Source: Vicinamibacterales bacterium
GTDB lineage: Bacteria > Acidobacteriota > Vicinamibacteria > Vicinamibacterales > UBA2999
Direction: 5' to 3'
Length of the DNA: 53,681 nucleotides
Assembly: GCA_041659285.1 (NCBI GenBank)
Contig: JBAZYO010000023.1
Span: 1-53,681 of the forward strand
Of the stretch, positions 28,973-37,427 are shown piece by piece. The notes under the pieces are model-generated. The model did no database searches, was not told the origin of the DNA, and saw only the letters and a program-made list of their open reading frames with translations. Position numbers and translations under genes: made by a program. Position 1 is the first letter of the stretch, and the number at the start of each line of letters is the position of its first letter.

Positions 28973-31657
28973 CTAGGGTGTCGGTCCAACGGCGTTCAGC
29001 CACACCGACAGAATCCGCGAGGCGTCCGAGTCTCTTTCACCTTGCGGCTTCATTACGAGAAAACCCCGGCCATCCGGCAGCACGTCATATTGCTCGGTGC
29101 CAAAGGTGGGAACGAAGCCCAGGTCGAACAGCGCCTGGGGTGTCCCGAACTCCAGCCCGTCGCCCTTCGGCGTGACCCTCACGGACATCAGCGAGCCATC
29201 AAGCGCGGCGAAGAATAGCTCGCGCCCGTCGTGGCTCCAGGTGGGCTGCACCCCGCCTTCGGCAGACACCTGCCATCGCCGGTCGGCCTTCAGAAACGGC
29301 GACACGTACACTTCAGACCGCCCGCCTTCCTCGGTCTGGAACACGAGCCACTTGTTGTCTGGCGAGACTGAGGGCTGATCGATGCGTCCGGCCGCCGGCT
29401 TGACCAGCAACATCGGAGCGGCCTTGCCGTCGACGCGAGCGGCCCAGAGTTCGCGCGATGAGATGGCGTGATAGATGATGAACTGCCCATCAGGAGTCCA
29501 ATCGTCCACCGAGGGTTGCAGCTGGTCGACGGCCAGCGTGCGCGGTTCGCCGCCGAATGCTGAAACGATCTTGATAAGCCGATTCGAACCCGAGTCAAAA
29601 GTGAAGGCGAGCTGCGACATGTCTGGCGACCACCGCCCGTCCGACGCATTCCCCGCTTGTAGAAACGTGAGTCGCGTGGTGGTCCCTCGCGCCATGTCAG
29701 CCAGCCAGAGATTCTGGCTGACCTCCCCGTCCGCCCGGTTGCCATACACAACCACCCGGCCGTCTGGCGAGACTTTCATGGTTGAGAGCCGCCCCTCGGC
29801 CAGATCGCGACCCGCAGGCTCACCGCGCCGGTCCACCACGACCAGTCGTCTGGTCGCATTTGGCATGGCCGTCCAGATAAGCGAACCACTTCGGGAAACC
29901 GAGAACGAGGCCCGGCCCGTCACGGCCGACAGACCCACCGGACCCGCGATCGAGCTTGACGATCCGGTAATCCTTCCGGTCGCGCTGTCGAACGCCGTTG
30001 ATAGCAGTGCCTGGCGGTTGGGATCGACGTGAAACAGGCGGCCCCCACCGATCGCGACCGCGGTCGGGTCGGCCAGGACCTGCTCAACCGACATGGACGA
30101 AAGCGTGCCAAGCCATACGCCACGTTCATGACCCTGCCGCACGAACAGGTAGCGGCGTCCGTCGTCCAGGAACACTGGCTGGGTGTGGTTCTGGCAGCCC
30201 TGGTCACATGTCGTCTCGACCTGAACCGCTCCGCTCGTGGCATCCACTCGGATCAGCCCGCGGCCGTCCACCGGGGTCCGATTGCCGAGCAGAATGACAC
30301 CGTTGGTGCCCCATGTTCCGCCCCAGATGTTGACGCCCCATTCCGTCGGGATGGAGGCCGCCAGTTGGATGGCGTCACCCTGCACCCCGACGAACTTCAA
30401 GGTGCTGCCGGTCCTGTACGCCAACCGCTGCCCGTCAGGCGACCAGATCGGATTCTCGGCTCCATCGGTTCCGGGAAGCGCACGCAATTCTCCGGTATCG
30501 AACCGACGAAGCCACAGCCGTTTCGATGCGGCATCAACCCCAGTAAAGGCCAGTATCGTCCCGTCCGGCGAGAGGGCCAGTTCGGCGATGCCACTACCGC
30601 CGACAGGTGCAAGGCTGACCGACGGCGGCAGATTCAGGTCGAACCGAACCGTCTCGCGCGCGACCACAGGATTCGTGATCGGCCCCACCTTCCACCCGGC
30701 CGCAAACGCCGTCGCGGCCAGAACCGTGCCGGCGACCAAGACCCATGCGCGGTTCCATGTCGGCACTTTCACGCCGGACGGCGAGGATGACGCGATGGGC
30801 GGAGCCGACCCTTCGATCGCGTAGCGGACCACCGCGACTTGCGAGACGCGCTTGCGAACGTCCTTCTCCAGACATCGCTGCAGTACTCGTCGAACCGCCT
30901 CCGGAAGTGATGGGGGCAGCAACGTCCAATCGGGTTCCTTGTGGACGATGGCGGCGAGCACGTCGGGAATGGTTTCGCCGTCGAAGGCACGCCGGCCGGT
31001 GAGCAATTCGAATAGCACGCAACCAAAGGACCACACGTCGGTGCGGCGGTCCACCGCCTTGACACGTGCCTGCTCGGGGCTCATGTAAGCGGCCGTTCCC
31101 AGAATGACGCCGGCGCGCGTCATTGCCGGTGTGGTGATGGTGGGGGAATTATCCGCCGTCGTGCTCATTGGATTCGTCTCGAACGCCTTCGCGAGACCGA
31201 AGTCGAGCACTTTCACGGTGCCGTCTGCTTTCACCTTGAGGTTCGCGGGCTTGAGGTCGCGATGCACAATGCCAATCGCGTGGGCGGCGTCGAGTCCATC
31301 GGCGATCTGGTCGGCAATCGCGAGGGCTTCATCGACCGGCACGGGGCCGCGTGACACGACCTGTGCCAGGTCCTCGCCTTCCACGAACTCCATCACGAGG
31401 GCCAGCGTGTCATCGGCCGACTCGAGACCGTGAACCTGAGCGATGTGGGGGTGGTTGAGGGCCGCCAGCGTCTGCGCCTCTCGCCGAAACCGGGCGAGCC
31501 GCTCCGCATCGCCGGCCAGCGCGACAGGCAGCACCTTCAACGCGACCTCGCGCTGGAGCTTCATGTCGCGCGCGCGGTAGACCTCTCCCATGCCACCCGC
31601 GCCGACGAGGGAAATCACTTCATATGTGCCGACACGCGAGCCCGGGGAAAGCGCCAT
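28973..31657 (-). CDS. Ser/Thr protein kinase with PD40/TolB propeller
   Basis: An 894-residue transmembrane receptor-like kinase. The N-terminal kinase domain (about residues 10-275) has GAGGMGEVYRAR, Lys41 (VALKVLP), the catalytic HRDLKPAN (Asp about 134), DFG (VLDFGLAK), LGTAAYMSPEQA and TDVWSFGC. A membrane helix (about 300-320, WVLVAGTVLAATAFAAGW) leads to about 560 residues of PD40 beta-propeller repeats (LALSPDGTILAF, IWSPDGQRLAYRTG, WSPDMSQLAFTFDSG, PSVSPDNKWLVFQTEEGG). Such fusions are frequent in Acidobacteriota. The ligand and the substrates are unknown. It is convergent with higA and divergent from the glycosyltransferase. Confidence 0.94.
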   Translation of the reverse strand: MALSPGSRVGTYEVISLVGAGGMGEVYRARDMKLQREVALKVLPVALAGDAERLARFRREAQTLAALNHPHIAQVHGLESADDTLALVMEFVEGEDLAQVVSRGPVPVDEALAIADQIADGLDAAHAIGIVHRDLKPANLKVKADGTVKVLDFGLAKAFETNPMSTTADNSPTITTPAMTRAGVILGTAAYMSPEQARVKAVDRRTDVWSFGCVLFELLTGRRAFDGETIPDVLAAIVHKEPDWTLLPPSLPEAVRRVLQRCLEKDVRKRVSQVAVVRYAIEGSAPPIASSSPSGVKVPTWNRAWVLVAGTVLAATAFAAGWKVGPITNPVVARETVRFDLNLPPSVSLAPVGGSGIAELALSPDGTILAFTGVDAASKRLWLRRFDTGELRALPGTDGAENPIWSPDGQRLAYRTGSTLKFVGVQGDAIQLAASIPTEWGVNIWGGTWGTNGVILLGNRTPVDGRGLIRVDATSGAVQVETTCDQGCQNHTQPVFLDDGRRYLFVRQGHERGVWLGTLSSMSVEQVLADPTAVAIGGGRLFHVDPNRQALLSTAFDSATGRITGSSSSIAGPVGLSAVTGRASFSVSRSGSLIWTAMPNATRRLVVVDRRGEPAGRDLAEGRLSTMKVSPDGRVVVYGNRADGEVSQNLWLADMARGTTTRLTFLQAGNASDGRWSPDMSQLAFTFDSGSNRLIKIVSAFGGEPRTLAVDQLQPSVDDWTPDGQFIIYHAISSRELWAARVDGKAAPMLLVKPAAGRIDQPSVSPDNKWLVFQTEEGGRSEVYVSPFLKADRRWQVSAEGGVQPTWSHDGRELFFAALDGSLMSVRVTPKGDGLEFGTPQALFDLGFVPTFGTEQYDVLPDGRGFLVMKPQGERDSDASRILSVWLNAVGPTP

Positions 31658-31674
31658 TGATGTGAGGCGCGCTG

Positions 31675-31680
31675 ATTATA
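31675..31680 (-). promoter_or_regulatory. -10 box TATAAT of kinase gene
   Basis: A consensus TATAAT read on the minus strand ends 17 bases before ATG 31657. No good -35 is seen. Confidence 0.45.
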
Positions 31681-31745
31681 CCCGGCGCAACGGCAGGACG
31701 CGCCGATCTCCTCCGGGCTCGTCGGATCGAGGAGCCGGACGCGGC

Positions 31746-31786
31746 CTTGGCCATCCGCGTCGTCTGCGTCATCTGCGGCCCTGGCC
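31746..31786. repeat. Half copy of GTCTGCGTCATCTGCGGCCC repeat
   Basis: The stretch CGTCGTCTGCGTCATCTGCGG followed by CCCTGG matches one arm of the CGCAGATGACGCAGA family, in inverse orientation to 202-240. It precedes the glycosyltransferase gene. Confidence 0.65.
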
Positions 31787-31806
31787 GTGAGATCGGCGTA
31801 ATCCCG

Positions 31807-31812
31807 TAGGAT
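31807..31812 (+). promoter_or_regulatory. -10-like box TAGGAT before glycosyltransferase gene
   Basis: TAGGAT is followed by seven bases and ATG 31820. Confidence 0.45.
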
Positions 31813-31819
31813 CAGCGTA

Positions 31820-33118
31820 ATGAGAATCGGGGTTCAGGCCTGGGGCAGCGAAGGCGACATCCGTCCGCTGATCGCGATTGGCGCCGGCCTGGTCCAACGG
31901 GGGCACCTCGTCGAACTGGTCTACACCGACATCGCCAACCGGAGCTACGAAGCGGTGGCCGCGTCGCTCGGGATGACGGCGCGCGCGGTGGCGACGCCGG
32001 TGATCGCCGACGAAACCGAGCTCTACGAGATCGGCCTGCAGGCGATCTTCACCCGCAATCCCCTCACGCAGGGCAAGATCATCTTCGATCGGCTGCTCAA
32101 GCCGGTCGAAGGCGCGGTCTTCGATGCCGCCGTCGATCTCGTCGGGCGATGCGATTTACTGGTGACCCACTTGTTGCTCAACCAGGCGCGCGCCGCCGCG
32201 GAGCTGGCCGGCAAGCCGGCTGTCAGCGTGACCTTCGCGCACAACCTGGTGCCCTCGCGCCACATTCATCCGCAGGGCCTGCCCCACCTGGGCCAGACCG
32301 CCAACGCCATAGGCTGGGCCCTCGCGCGCTTCGTGCTGAACCGCGTCATGCGCGGGCCGGTGAACGACTTCCGCCGCCGCGTCGGCGTGCCGCCGGTCAA
32401 GGACCTGCTGCTCGATGGCTGGGCCTCGCACCTGCTCAACCTGATCGCCGTCAGCCCGGCGCTCTGTCCCGAGCCGCCGGACTGGCCGGCCTGGAATCGC
32501 GTGTGCGGCTTCCTCGCGCTGCCGTCAACGACCCACGAGCAGATCGCGCCGGAGCTCGAGGCGTTCATCAACGCCGGCCCGCCGCCGGTGTTCATGGGGT
32601 TCGGCAGCCTCATGCCGGTCAGCTCGTCATACCTCACCGACACGGTGGCCGTGATGAAAGAGGCGGTGCGGATGGCCGGGTGCCGCGCGATCATCCAGGC
32701 CGAGGTGCCGCCCGAGCGCGGCGATCGCCTGATGGTGGTCAGCCGGACGCCCCACGCGCAGCTCTTCCCGCGATGCGCGGCGGTGGTGCACCACTGCGGC
32801 GCCGGCACCACGCACACGACCCTGAAGGCGGGCGTTCCGTCGGTGGCCGTGCCGCACGTCTCCGATCAATTCGCGTGGGCCGGGGAGCTGCAACGGCTCG
32901 GCGTCGCCCCGCCGGCGGTGACCCGCCGGACCTTGACGGCGGCGAAACTGGCGCGGCGCCTCACCGAAGTGTTGGCAAACCCGGGCCTGCGGGCAAGGGC
33001 GGCGGCATTCGCCGCCCGTATGAAAGACGATGACGGCCCGGCGCGGGCGGCGGTGTTGATCGAAGAAGCGGCATCCGCCTTCGCGGCCAGGGGCCGCTTC
33101 GGCGGGACCATGCCGTAG
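31820..33118 (+). CDS. GT1-family glycosyltransferase (UGT/MGT-like)
   Basis: A 432-residue GT-B fold enzyme of family GT1, transferring a sugar from a nucleotide donor to a lipid, sterol or natural-product acceptor. The N-terminal half begins MRIGVQAWGSEGDIRPLIAI, typical of sterol glucosyltransferase/MGT types. The C-terminal donor site shows AVVHHCGAGTTHTTLKAGVP with SVAVPHVSDQFAWA, the bacterial form of the UGT signature. No signal peptide or membrane segment is seen. The acceptor cannot be inferred from neighbours. An imperfect hairpin overlaps its stop codon. Confidence 0.9.
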   Translation: MRIGVQAWGSEGDIRPLIAIGAGLVQRGHLVELVYTDIANRSYEAVAASLGMTARAVATPVIADETELYEIGLQAIFTRNPLTQGKIIFDRLLKPVEGAVFDAAVDLVGRCDLLVTHLLLNQARAAAELAGKPAVSVTFAHNLVPSRHIHPQGLPHLGQTANAIGWALARFVLNRVMRGPVNDFRRRVGVPPVKDLLLDGWASHLLNLIAVSPALCPEPPDWPAWNRVCGFLALPSTTHEQIAPELEAFINAGPPPVFMGFGSLMPVSSSYLTDTVAVMKEAVRMAGCRAIIQAEVPPERGDRLMVVSRTPHAQLFPRCAAVVHHCGAGTTHTTLKAGVPSVAVPHVSDQFAWAGELQRLGVAPPAVTRRTLTAAKLARRLTEVLANPGLRARAAAFAARMKDDDGPARAAVLIEEAASAFAARGRFGGTMP

Positions 33119-33148
33119 CTCGCAGGCAAACTGAGCGAGCGTAGGCAT
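33111..33148. repeat. TGCCGTAGCTCGC...GCGAGCGTAGGCA hairpin
   Basis: The two arms pair imperfectly around GCAGGCAAACTGA. The element overlaps the stop of the glycosyltransferase gene and belongs to the TCCGCC/GTAGC repeat group by its sequence. Confidence 0.55.
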
Positions 33149-33180
33149 GGAACTTGATTGCACCCCCTGAAAGGGAACCA

Positions 33181-33672
33181 ATGGTCACCACAAGAGGACA
33201 GGGGTTTGTGCGGGCGGCGTTGCTTGTTGCGTGTTTCGCCGCACTGGCGCCCGGCGCGGCACAGGCACAGTCCTCAATAAGCTTCAGCGGCGGCGCCTCG
33301 ATCGATCCGAAACAGGTCTACGCCGGCGTGGCCTGGGAGTCGCCCGACATCGGTGGCCGCTTCCGCTTGCGTCCCGGCATCGACGGCGGATTCGGGGACG
33401 GCCGCCGCCTCGGCACCATCAACATCGATCTCATCGTCAAGTTTCCGCTCGGGCAGACCGGGTGGTCCCTTATCCAGGGCGGCGGCCCCACCATCACCAT
33501 CTCGAAGTTCACGGGCGAGTCCAGCGACGCCGCGCAAGAGATCCACGCCGGCGGCAGTTACCTGTTCGGCTTCCAGAACGACAACGGCTTCTTCGCCGAG
33601 TTCCGTGTCGGCGGCGGCAGCTACGTGCCGCAGTTGAAAATCGGGGCCGGCTGGTCCGTCGAGATCAAATAG
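33181..33672 (+). CDS. Exported beta-rich protein, outer-membrane barrel-like
   Basis: A 163-residue protein with a clear signal peptide (FVRAALLVACFAALAPGAAQAQ). It is followed by alternating polar/hydrophobic strands rich in Gly and aromatic residues (YAGVAWESPDIGGRFRLRPG, NIDLIVKFPL, FFAEFRVGGGSYVPQLKIGA). The pattern and the strand-like C-terminus suggest a small beta-barrel or a lipocalin-like fold. The start ATG 33181 follows GAAAGGG at good distance; an upstream in-frame start is less likely. I do not know the function. A perfect terminator follows. Confidence 0.7.
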   Translation: MVTTRGQGFVRAALLVACFAALAPGAAQAQSSISFSGGASIDPKQVYAGVAWESPDIGGRFRLRPGIDGGFGDGRRLGTINIDLIVKFPLGQTGWSLIQGGGPTITISKFTGESSDAAQEIHAGGSYLFGFQNDNGFFAEFRVGGGSYVPQLKIGAGWSVEIK

Positions 33673-33709
33673 AAAAGGGCGGCAGCGCTCGTCGCGCCAC
33701 CGCCCTTTT
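33673..33709. terminator. Bidirectional terminator
   Basis: AAAAGGGCGG (33673-33682) pairs with CCGCCCTTTT (33700-33709). The symmetric stem serves the gene ending at 33672 and possibly the convergent gene ending at 33729. Confidence 0.85.
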
Positions 33710-33728
33710 GACTTCTAACTTTTAACTT

Positions 33729-34895
33729 CTATTTCTTGACGTAGCGCTGAACCTTGCGCGGGCCCACTTCGGCGCCGTAGATCACGCCGTTGGCGGCGGC
33801 CGCGACGCCTTCCGCGGCGAGCGTGCCCTTGGCAGTTGCGTCGGTATTGCTCGGATCAGGAATGAAGTACAGCACCTTGCCGTCCTTGGCGCTGCCGATG
33901 CGGATGCCGCGCAGCCACTTGCCGTGCGCGGGGTTGACCGATCCCGACTCCGAATCGGCGCCGTAGACCATGTCGTTCTTGTCGATGAAGATGCCGCTCA
34001 ACCGGCTGAACTGGTACCAGGTGTCGAGCGTCTTGAAGGTCTGCGCGTCCAGGATCTGCACGCGGTTGTTCGCGCGATCGGCCACGAACAGGCGGCCCTT
34101 GGCGTCGAACGCCAGGCTGTGGGGCTGGTCGAACTCGCCTTCGAGGGCGGTGCCCTTCTTGCCGTACTGCGCCAGGAACTTGCCGGTCTTGTCGAACCTG
34201 ATCAGGCGCGAGTTGGCGCCGCCGTGCCCTTCGGCCACGAGGATGTCGCCGTTGGGGTAGACGATCACGTCATTCGGCTGGTAGAACGACGCGGGGTCCG
34301 CGGCGTCGGCGCCCGGCGGGTTGCCGCCCGGCTTGCCGAGGGTGAGCAGCACCTTGCCCGCGGGGCTGAACTTGACCACCTGGTGGCCGACGACCTTCGC
34401 CGGCGCGGGTGGCAGCGGCGCATCCGCCGGCTGGCCCGGGCGGCGGCGCGGCAGGTTGTCGTTGCCGTCGGTCACCCAGATGTTGCCGTCGCGGTCCACG
34501 TGGATGCCGTGCGGGAAGACGAACATGCCCTGTCCGAAGCTCGCCACCATCTTGCCGGTCGAGTCGAACTTGAACACGGTGTTGAGCGGCGACATCTCGC
34601 CCTTCGCGGCGTCCCAGCACGAGTTGACCTGGCAGCGCTCGGCGACCCAGAAGCTCTTGCCGTCCTTGTCGATGTCGACGGCGCTGGTCGAGCCCCACGT
34701 GCGGCCCTCGGGCAGCTTCGCAAAGCCCTCAATCGTGTTGTAGGGGTTCGGCAAATCGTTGACCGGCGTCACCGCCACCCACGGCCCTGAGGGCGCTTGC
34801 GCCGCCGGCGCTTGCGCGACCAACCCATTGCCCAGTGCTCCGACCGCCACGACCCCGGCCGCTATCAGTAGACCCACTCGAAGTACACGTCCCAT
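33729..34895 (-). CDS. Exported NHL-repeat beta-propeller protein
   Basis: A 388-residue periplasmic protein with a signal peptide (VLRVGLLIAAGVVAVGALG). NHL repeats follow: FPHGIHVDRDGNIWVTDGND, YQPNDVIVYPNGDILVAEG, FDQPHSLAFDAKGRLFVAD with RANNRVQI, and a last blade near GVIYGAEVGPRKVQRYVKK. The fold resembles peptidyl-alpha-hydroxyglycine amidating lyase and other six-bladed propellers. An insertion rich in Pro/Arg (RRRPGQPADAPLPPAP) separates blades. Catalytic function is not predictable. It is divergent from the SMP-30-like gene, with about 85 bases between the starts. Confidence 0.85.
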   Translation of the reverse strand: MGRVLRVGLLIAAGVVAVGALGNGLVAQAPAAQAPSGPWVAVTPVNDLPNPYNTIEGFAKLPEGRTWGSTSAVDIDKDGKSFWVAERCQVNSCWDAAKGEMSPLNTVFKFDSTGKMVASFGQGMFVFPHGIHVDRDGNIWVTDGNDNLPRRRPGQPADAPLPPAPAKVVGHQVVKFSPAGKVLLTLGKPGGNPPGADAADPASFYQPNDVIVYPNGDILVAEGHGGANSRLIRFDKTGKFLAQYGKKGTALEGEFDQPHSLAFDAKGRLFVADRANNRVQILDAQTFKTLDTWYQFSRLSGIFIDKNDMVYGADSESGSVNPAHGKWLRGIRIGSAKDGKVLYFIPDPSNTDATAKGTLAAEGVAAAANGVIYGAEVGPRKVQRYVKK

Positions 34896-34979
34896 CAGAT
34901 GCCTCCCCTTGAGCAGGAGATATTACACGGTTCCCGGGATAAGATTGTCCTTCTGGCTCAGCCCGGAAGAGGTAATTGC

Positions 34980-35963
34980 ATGCGCGCTTTGACCGTCGCC
35001 ATCCTCACGTCCCTGCTTGCGACCCCGGCCCAGGCCCAGGCGCCCGCGCCCCCGGTGGCCGCGGAAACCACGGCCACCGCCATTCCCGGCGTGATCGCCG
35101 CGGGCACCAGGGTCGAGGTAATCAAGAGCGGGTTCACCGGCACCGAAGGCCCCATTGGCCTGCCCGACGGCAGCCTGATCTTCACCGAGACCCAGGCCAA
35201 CCGCATCACGAAGATCGACAACGACAACAACATCACGGCCTTCCTCGAGAACACCAACGGCTCCAACGGCCTGGCGTTCGACAGCAAGGGCCGCCTGATC
35301 TCGGTGCAAACCACGCCCGGCAAGACGCTGATCGGCGTGATCTACCCGAAGGGCCAGGAAGCGACGCTGTCTGACAACTTCGACGGCAAGCCGTACGGCC
35401 GCCCCAACGACCTGGTGGTGGACAAGAAGGGCGGCGTCTACTTCTCGGAGCCTGGTCCCAACGCCACACCGGGACAGGCGGCGCCCGCGCCGCCCCTGAC
35501 TCCGGCGGTGTACTACGTGCCCGCCGGCGGCAAGTCGATGCGAATCGCCGACGGCATTGGCCGCCCGAACGGCATCCAGTTGAGCCCGGACGAGAAGACG
35601 CTCTACGTCAACGACACCAGCGGCGAGTACGTGCTGGCGTTCGACATCAAGGCCGACGGCACGGTCGGCAACCGCCGCAACTTCGCGAAGTACCCCACCG
35701 TCAACAAGACCCCAGCCGGCGCGTTCAACAGCGGCGCCGATGGCCTGGCCATCGACGCGGCCGGCCGCCTCTACGTGGTGTCGCTCGGCGGCGTCCACGT
35801 GTTCAACGCGAAGGGCGAGCTGCTCGGCACCATTCCGCTGTCGCTGCAGGGCCAGAACATCGCCTTTGCCGGCGCCGACAAGAAGACGCTGTTCATCGTC
35901 GGGCGCGGCGCCGCCTTCAAGGTCCGGTTGCTGGCCGAGGGATACAGGGGACGCGCAAAGTAG
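34980..35963 (+). CDS. SMP-30/gluconolactonase-like exported propeller
   Basis: A 327-residue protein with a signal peptide (ALTVAILTSLLATPAQAQ). The SMP-30/gluconolactonase domain shows GTEGPIGLPDGSLIFTE, NGLAFDSKGRLISVQ, GRPNDLVVDKKGGVYFSEPG (metal-site region), GRPNGIQLSPDEKTLYVND and GADGLAIDAAGRLYV. The family hydrolyses lactones such as gluconolactone with Ca2+ or Zn2+. The start is ATG 34980, preceded by GGAAGAGG; a longer frame from 34899 lacks a signal peptide. It may be co-transcribed with fmdB-like and lysW genes, but a hairpin intervenes. Confidence 0.87.
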   Translation: MRALTVAILTSLLATPAQAQAPAPPVAAETTATAIPGVIAAGTRVEVIKSGFTGTEGPIGLPDGSLIFTETQANRITKIDNDNNITAFLENTNGSNGLAFDSKGRLISVQTTPGKTLIGVIYPKGQEATLSDNFDGKPYGRPNDLVVDKKGGVYFSEPGPNATPGQAAPAPPLTPAVYYVPAGGKSMRIADGIGRPNGIQLSPDEKTLYVNDTSGEYVLAFDIKADGTVGNRRNFAKYPTVNKTPAGAFNSGADGLAIDAAGRLYVVSLGGVHVFNAKGELLGTIPLSLQGQNIAFAGADKKTLFIVGRGAAFKVRLLAEGYRGRAK

Positions 35964-35964
35964 C

Positions 35965-35982
35965 GTCCGGCTTTAGCCGGAC
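35965..35982. repeat. GTCCGGCT-TT-AGCCGGAC hairpin
   Basis: A perfect 8-bp stem with a 2-base loop, directly after the stop of the SMP-30-like gene and 14 bases before the FmdB-like ATG. Nearly identical to 16946-16963. Confidence 0.7.
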
Positions 35983-35996
35983 CACGGAGAACATCA

Positions 35997-36245
35997 ATGC
36001 CGATCTTCGAATACGCCTGCAAGAAGTGCGGGAAAGAATTTGAAACGCTGGTCCGCCCCGGCTCCGGCGCGCCGGCGTGCCCGGCCTGCCAGGGCACCGA
36101 GCTGGAGAAGCTGCTGTCGATTCCGGCGGTGAAGTCCGAGTCCACGCACGCCCTGGCGCTGGGCGCGGCGAAGAAGCGCGACTCGAAGCAGGCCAACCAC
36201 AACGCGCGGGTGCAGCGCGAGTACGAATTGCACCACAACGATTAG
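35997..36245 (+). CDS. FmdB-family zinc-ribbon protein
   Basis: An 82-residue protein. It begins MPIFEYACKKCGKEFETLV, the hallmark of FmdB/putative regulatory zinc ribbons. The Zn site is CKKC...CPAC, within the first 35 residues, followed by a basic helical tail (AAKKRDSKQANHNARVQR). The family is small, common and mostly uncharacterised; some members affect expression of amidase or formamidase genes. It lies 60 bases before lysW and may share its transcript. Note that lysW also encodes a zinc-ribbon protein but of a different family. Confidence 0.88.
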   Translation: MPIFEYACKKCGKEFETLVRPGSGAPACPACQGTELEKLLSIPAVKSESTHALALGAAKKRDSKQANHNARVQREYELHHND

Positions 36246-36305
36246 ATCTAGTGATTTCTTGCCGATCGACCGATTGAGGCGCGGCTTCAAAGGACCCACA
36301 GACAG

Positions 36306-36491
36306 ATGGCGATACAGACTGCTACGGGCACGGCGCAGTGCCCAGAGTGTTTGGCCGACGTCACCCTGACCAAGGTGATGCAGAACGAAATCACCCAGTG
36401 CCCCGGTTGCGGAGCCGAGCTCGAGATCGTCTCGCTCGAGCCCCTCACGCTGGCGCTGGCGCCGCAGGAGGAAGAGGACTGGGGTGAGTAA
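36306..36491 (+). CDS. lysW: LysW amino-group carrier protein
   Basis: A 61-residue acidic carrier. Its C-terminal Glu receives the alpha-amino group of the substrate amino acid, protecting it during lysine or ornithine synthesis. The protein has the Zn knuckle CPEC...CPGCGAELEIVSLEP and the invariant C-terminus EDWGE. It begins MAIQTATGTAQCPEC. The coding end overlaps lysX by eight bases (GGTGAGTAA), so stoichiometric or coupled synthesis is likely. Carrier proteins of this type occur in Thermus, archaea and several bacterial phyla. Which amino acid it carries here (alpha-aminoadipate or glutamate) is not decided by LysW itself. Confidence 0.95.
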   Translation: MAIQTATGTAQCPECLADVTLTKVMQNEITQCPGCGAELEIVSLEPLTLALAPQEEEDWGE

Positions 36492-37425
36492 CGTCAAGGT
36501 CGGCGTGCTCTACAGCCGCGTGCGGGTCGAAGAGAAGCTGCTGTTCGAGGCGTTCGAACGGCGCGGCATCGCGCTCGACCTGATCGACGATCAGAAGCTG
36601 ATCTTCGACATCACCGACGTCACCAATCACCCCTTCAAGGACTACGACGTCATCGTCGAGCGCTGCATCAACCACAGCCGCGCCCTTTACAGCCTGAAGA
36701 TCCTGAACGACCAGGGCGTGAAGACGGTGAACACCGCGATGTGCGCCGACATTTGCGGCAACAAGCTGATGACCACCAGCGCCCTGGCGGCCGCCGGCGT
36801 GGCGCAGCCGAAGGCGCTGGTCGCCTACACCGCGGAAAGCGCCATCGAGGCGATCGAGCGGCTGGGGTACCCGGTCGTGCTGAAGCCGACGGTGGGCTCG
36901 TGGGGCCGGCTGCTGAGCAAGGTCAACGACCGCGATGCCGCCGAAACCATCCTCGAGCACAAGGAAACGCTCGGCAGCTATCACCACAGCATCTTCTACA
37001 TCCAGGAATACGTGAAGAAGCCGGGACGCGACATCCGCGCCTTCCAGGTGGGGCCGGAGACGATCTGCGCGATCTATCGCACGTCGCCGAACTGGATCAC
37101 CAACACCGCCCGCGGCGGCTCATCCAGCAACTGCCCGATTACGCCGGAGCTGGCGGACATCTGCACGCGCGCGGCCCGCGCCTGCGGCGGCGGCATGGTC
37201 GCTCTCGACCTGTTCGAAGACCCGGACCGCGGCCTGCTGGTCAATGAAGTGAACTACACCATGGAGTTCCGCAACAGCATTGCGCCGACCAACGTGAACA
37301 TCCCGGAGCGGATGGTGGACTTCTGCCTCCAGGTCGCCAAGGATGGTTGGAATGCCGCGAATGGCTGGAAGAACGGCGGCCCGCAACTGGCGTCGATCTC
37401 CCTCGCCGACGGCGCATCAGCGTAA
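36484..37425 (+). CDS. lysX: LysX/ArgX ATP-grasp ligase for LysW
   Basis: ATP-dependent ligase of the RimK/ATP-grasp type that joins the amino group of alpha-aminoadipate (LysX) or glutamate (ArgX) to the C-terminal Glu of LysW. The 313-residue protein starts at GTG 36484. It shows VVLKPTVGSWGRLLSKV, the central NTARGGSSSNCPITPE (as in Thermus LysX) and the metal/ATP motif LLVNEVNYTMEFRNS. The gene overlaps lysW and is followed directly by argC. Substrate specificity cannot be fixed by eye, and dual-function enzymes are known in Sulfolobus and relatives. Confidence 0.93.
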   Translation: MSNVKVGVLYSRVRVEEKLLFEAFERRGIALDLIDDQKLIFDITDVTNHPFKDYDVIVERCINHSRALYSLKILNDQGVKTVNTAMCADICGNKLMTTSALAAAGVAQPKALVAYTAESAIEAIERLGYPVVLKPTVGSWGRLLSKVNDRDAAETILEHKETLGSYHHSIFYIQEYVKKPGRDIRAFQVGPETICAIYRTSPNWITNTARGGSSSNCPITPELADICTRAARACGGGMVALDLFEDPDRGLLVNEVNYTMEFRNSIAPTNVNIPERMVDFCLQVAKDGWNAANGWKNGGPQLASISLADGASA

Positions 37426-37427
37426 TT

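Noticed and set aside
31820..36245. Natural-product gene cluster around the glycosyltransferase
   Set aside because: Neighbours are a small exported protein, two propeller proteins and a zinc ribbon on different strands with separate terminators; no core biosynthetic enzyme is present.
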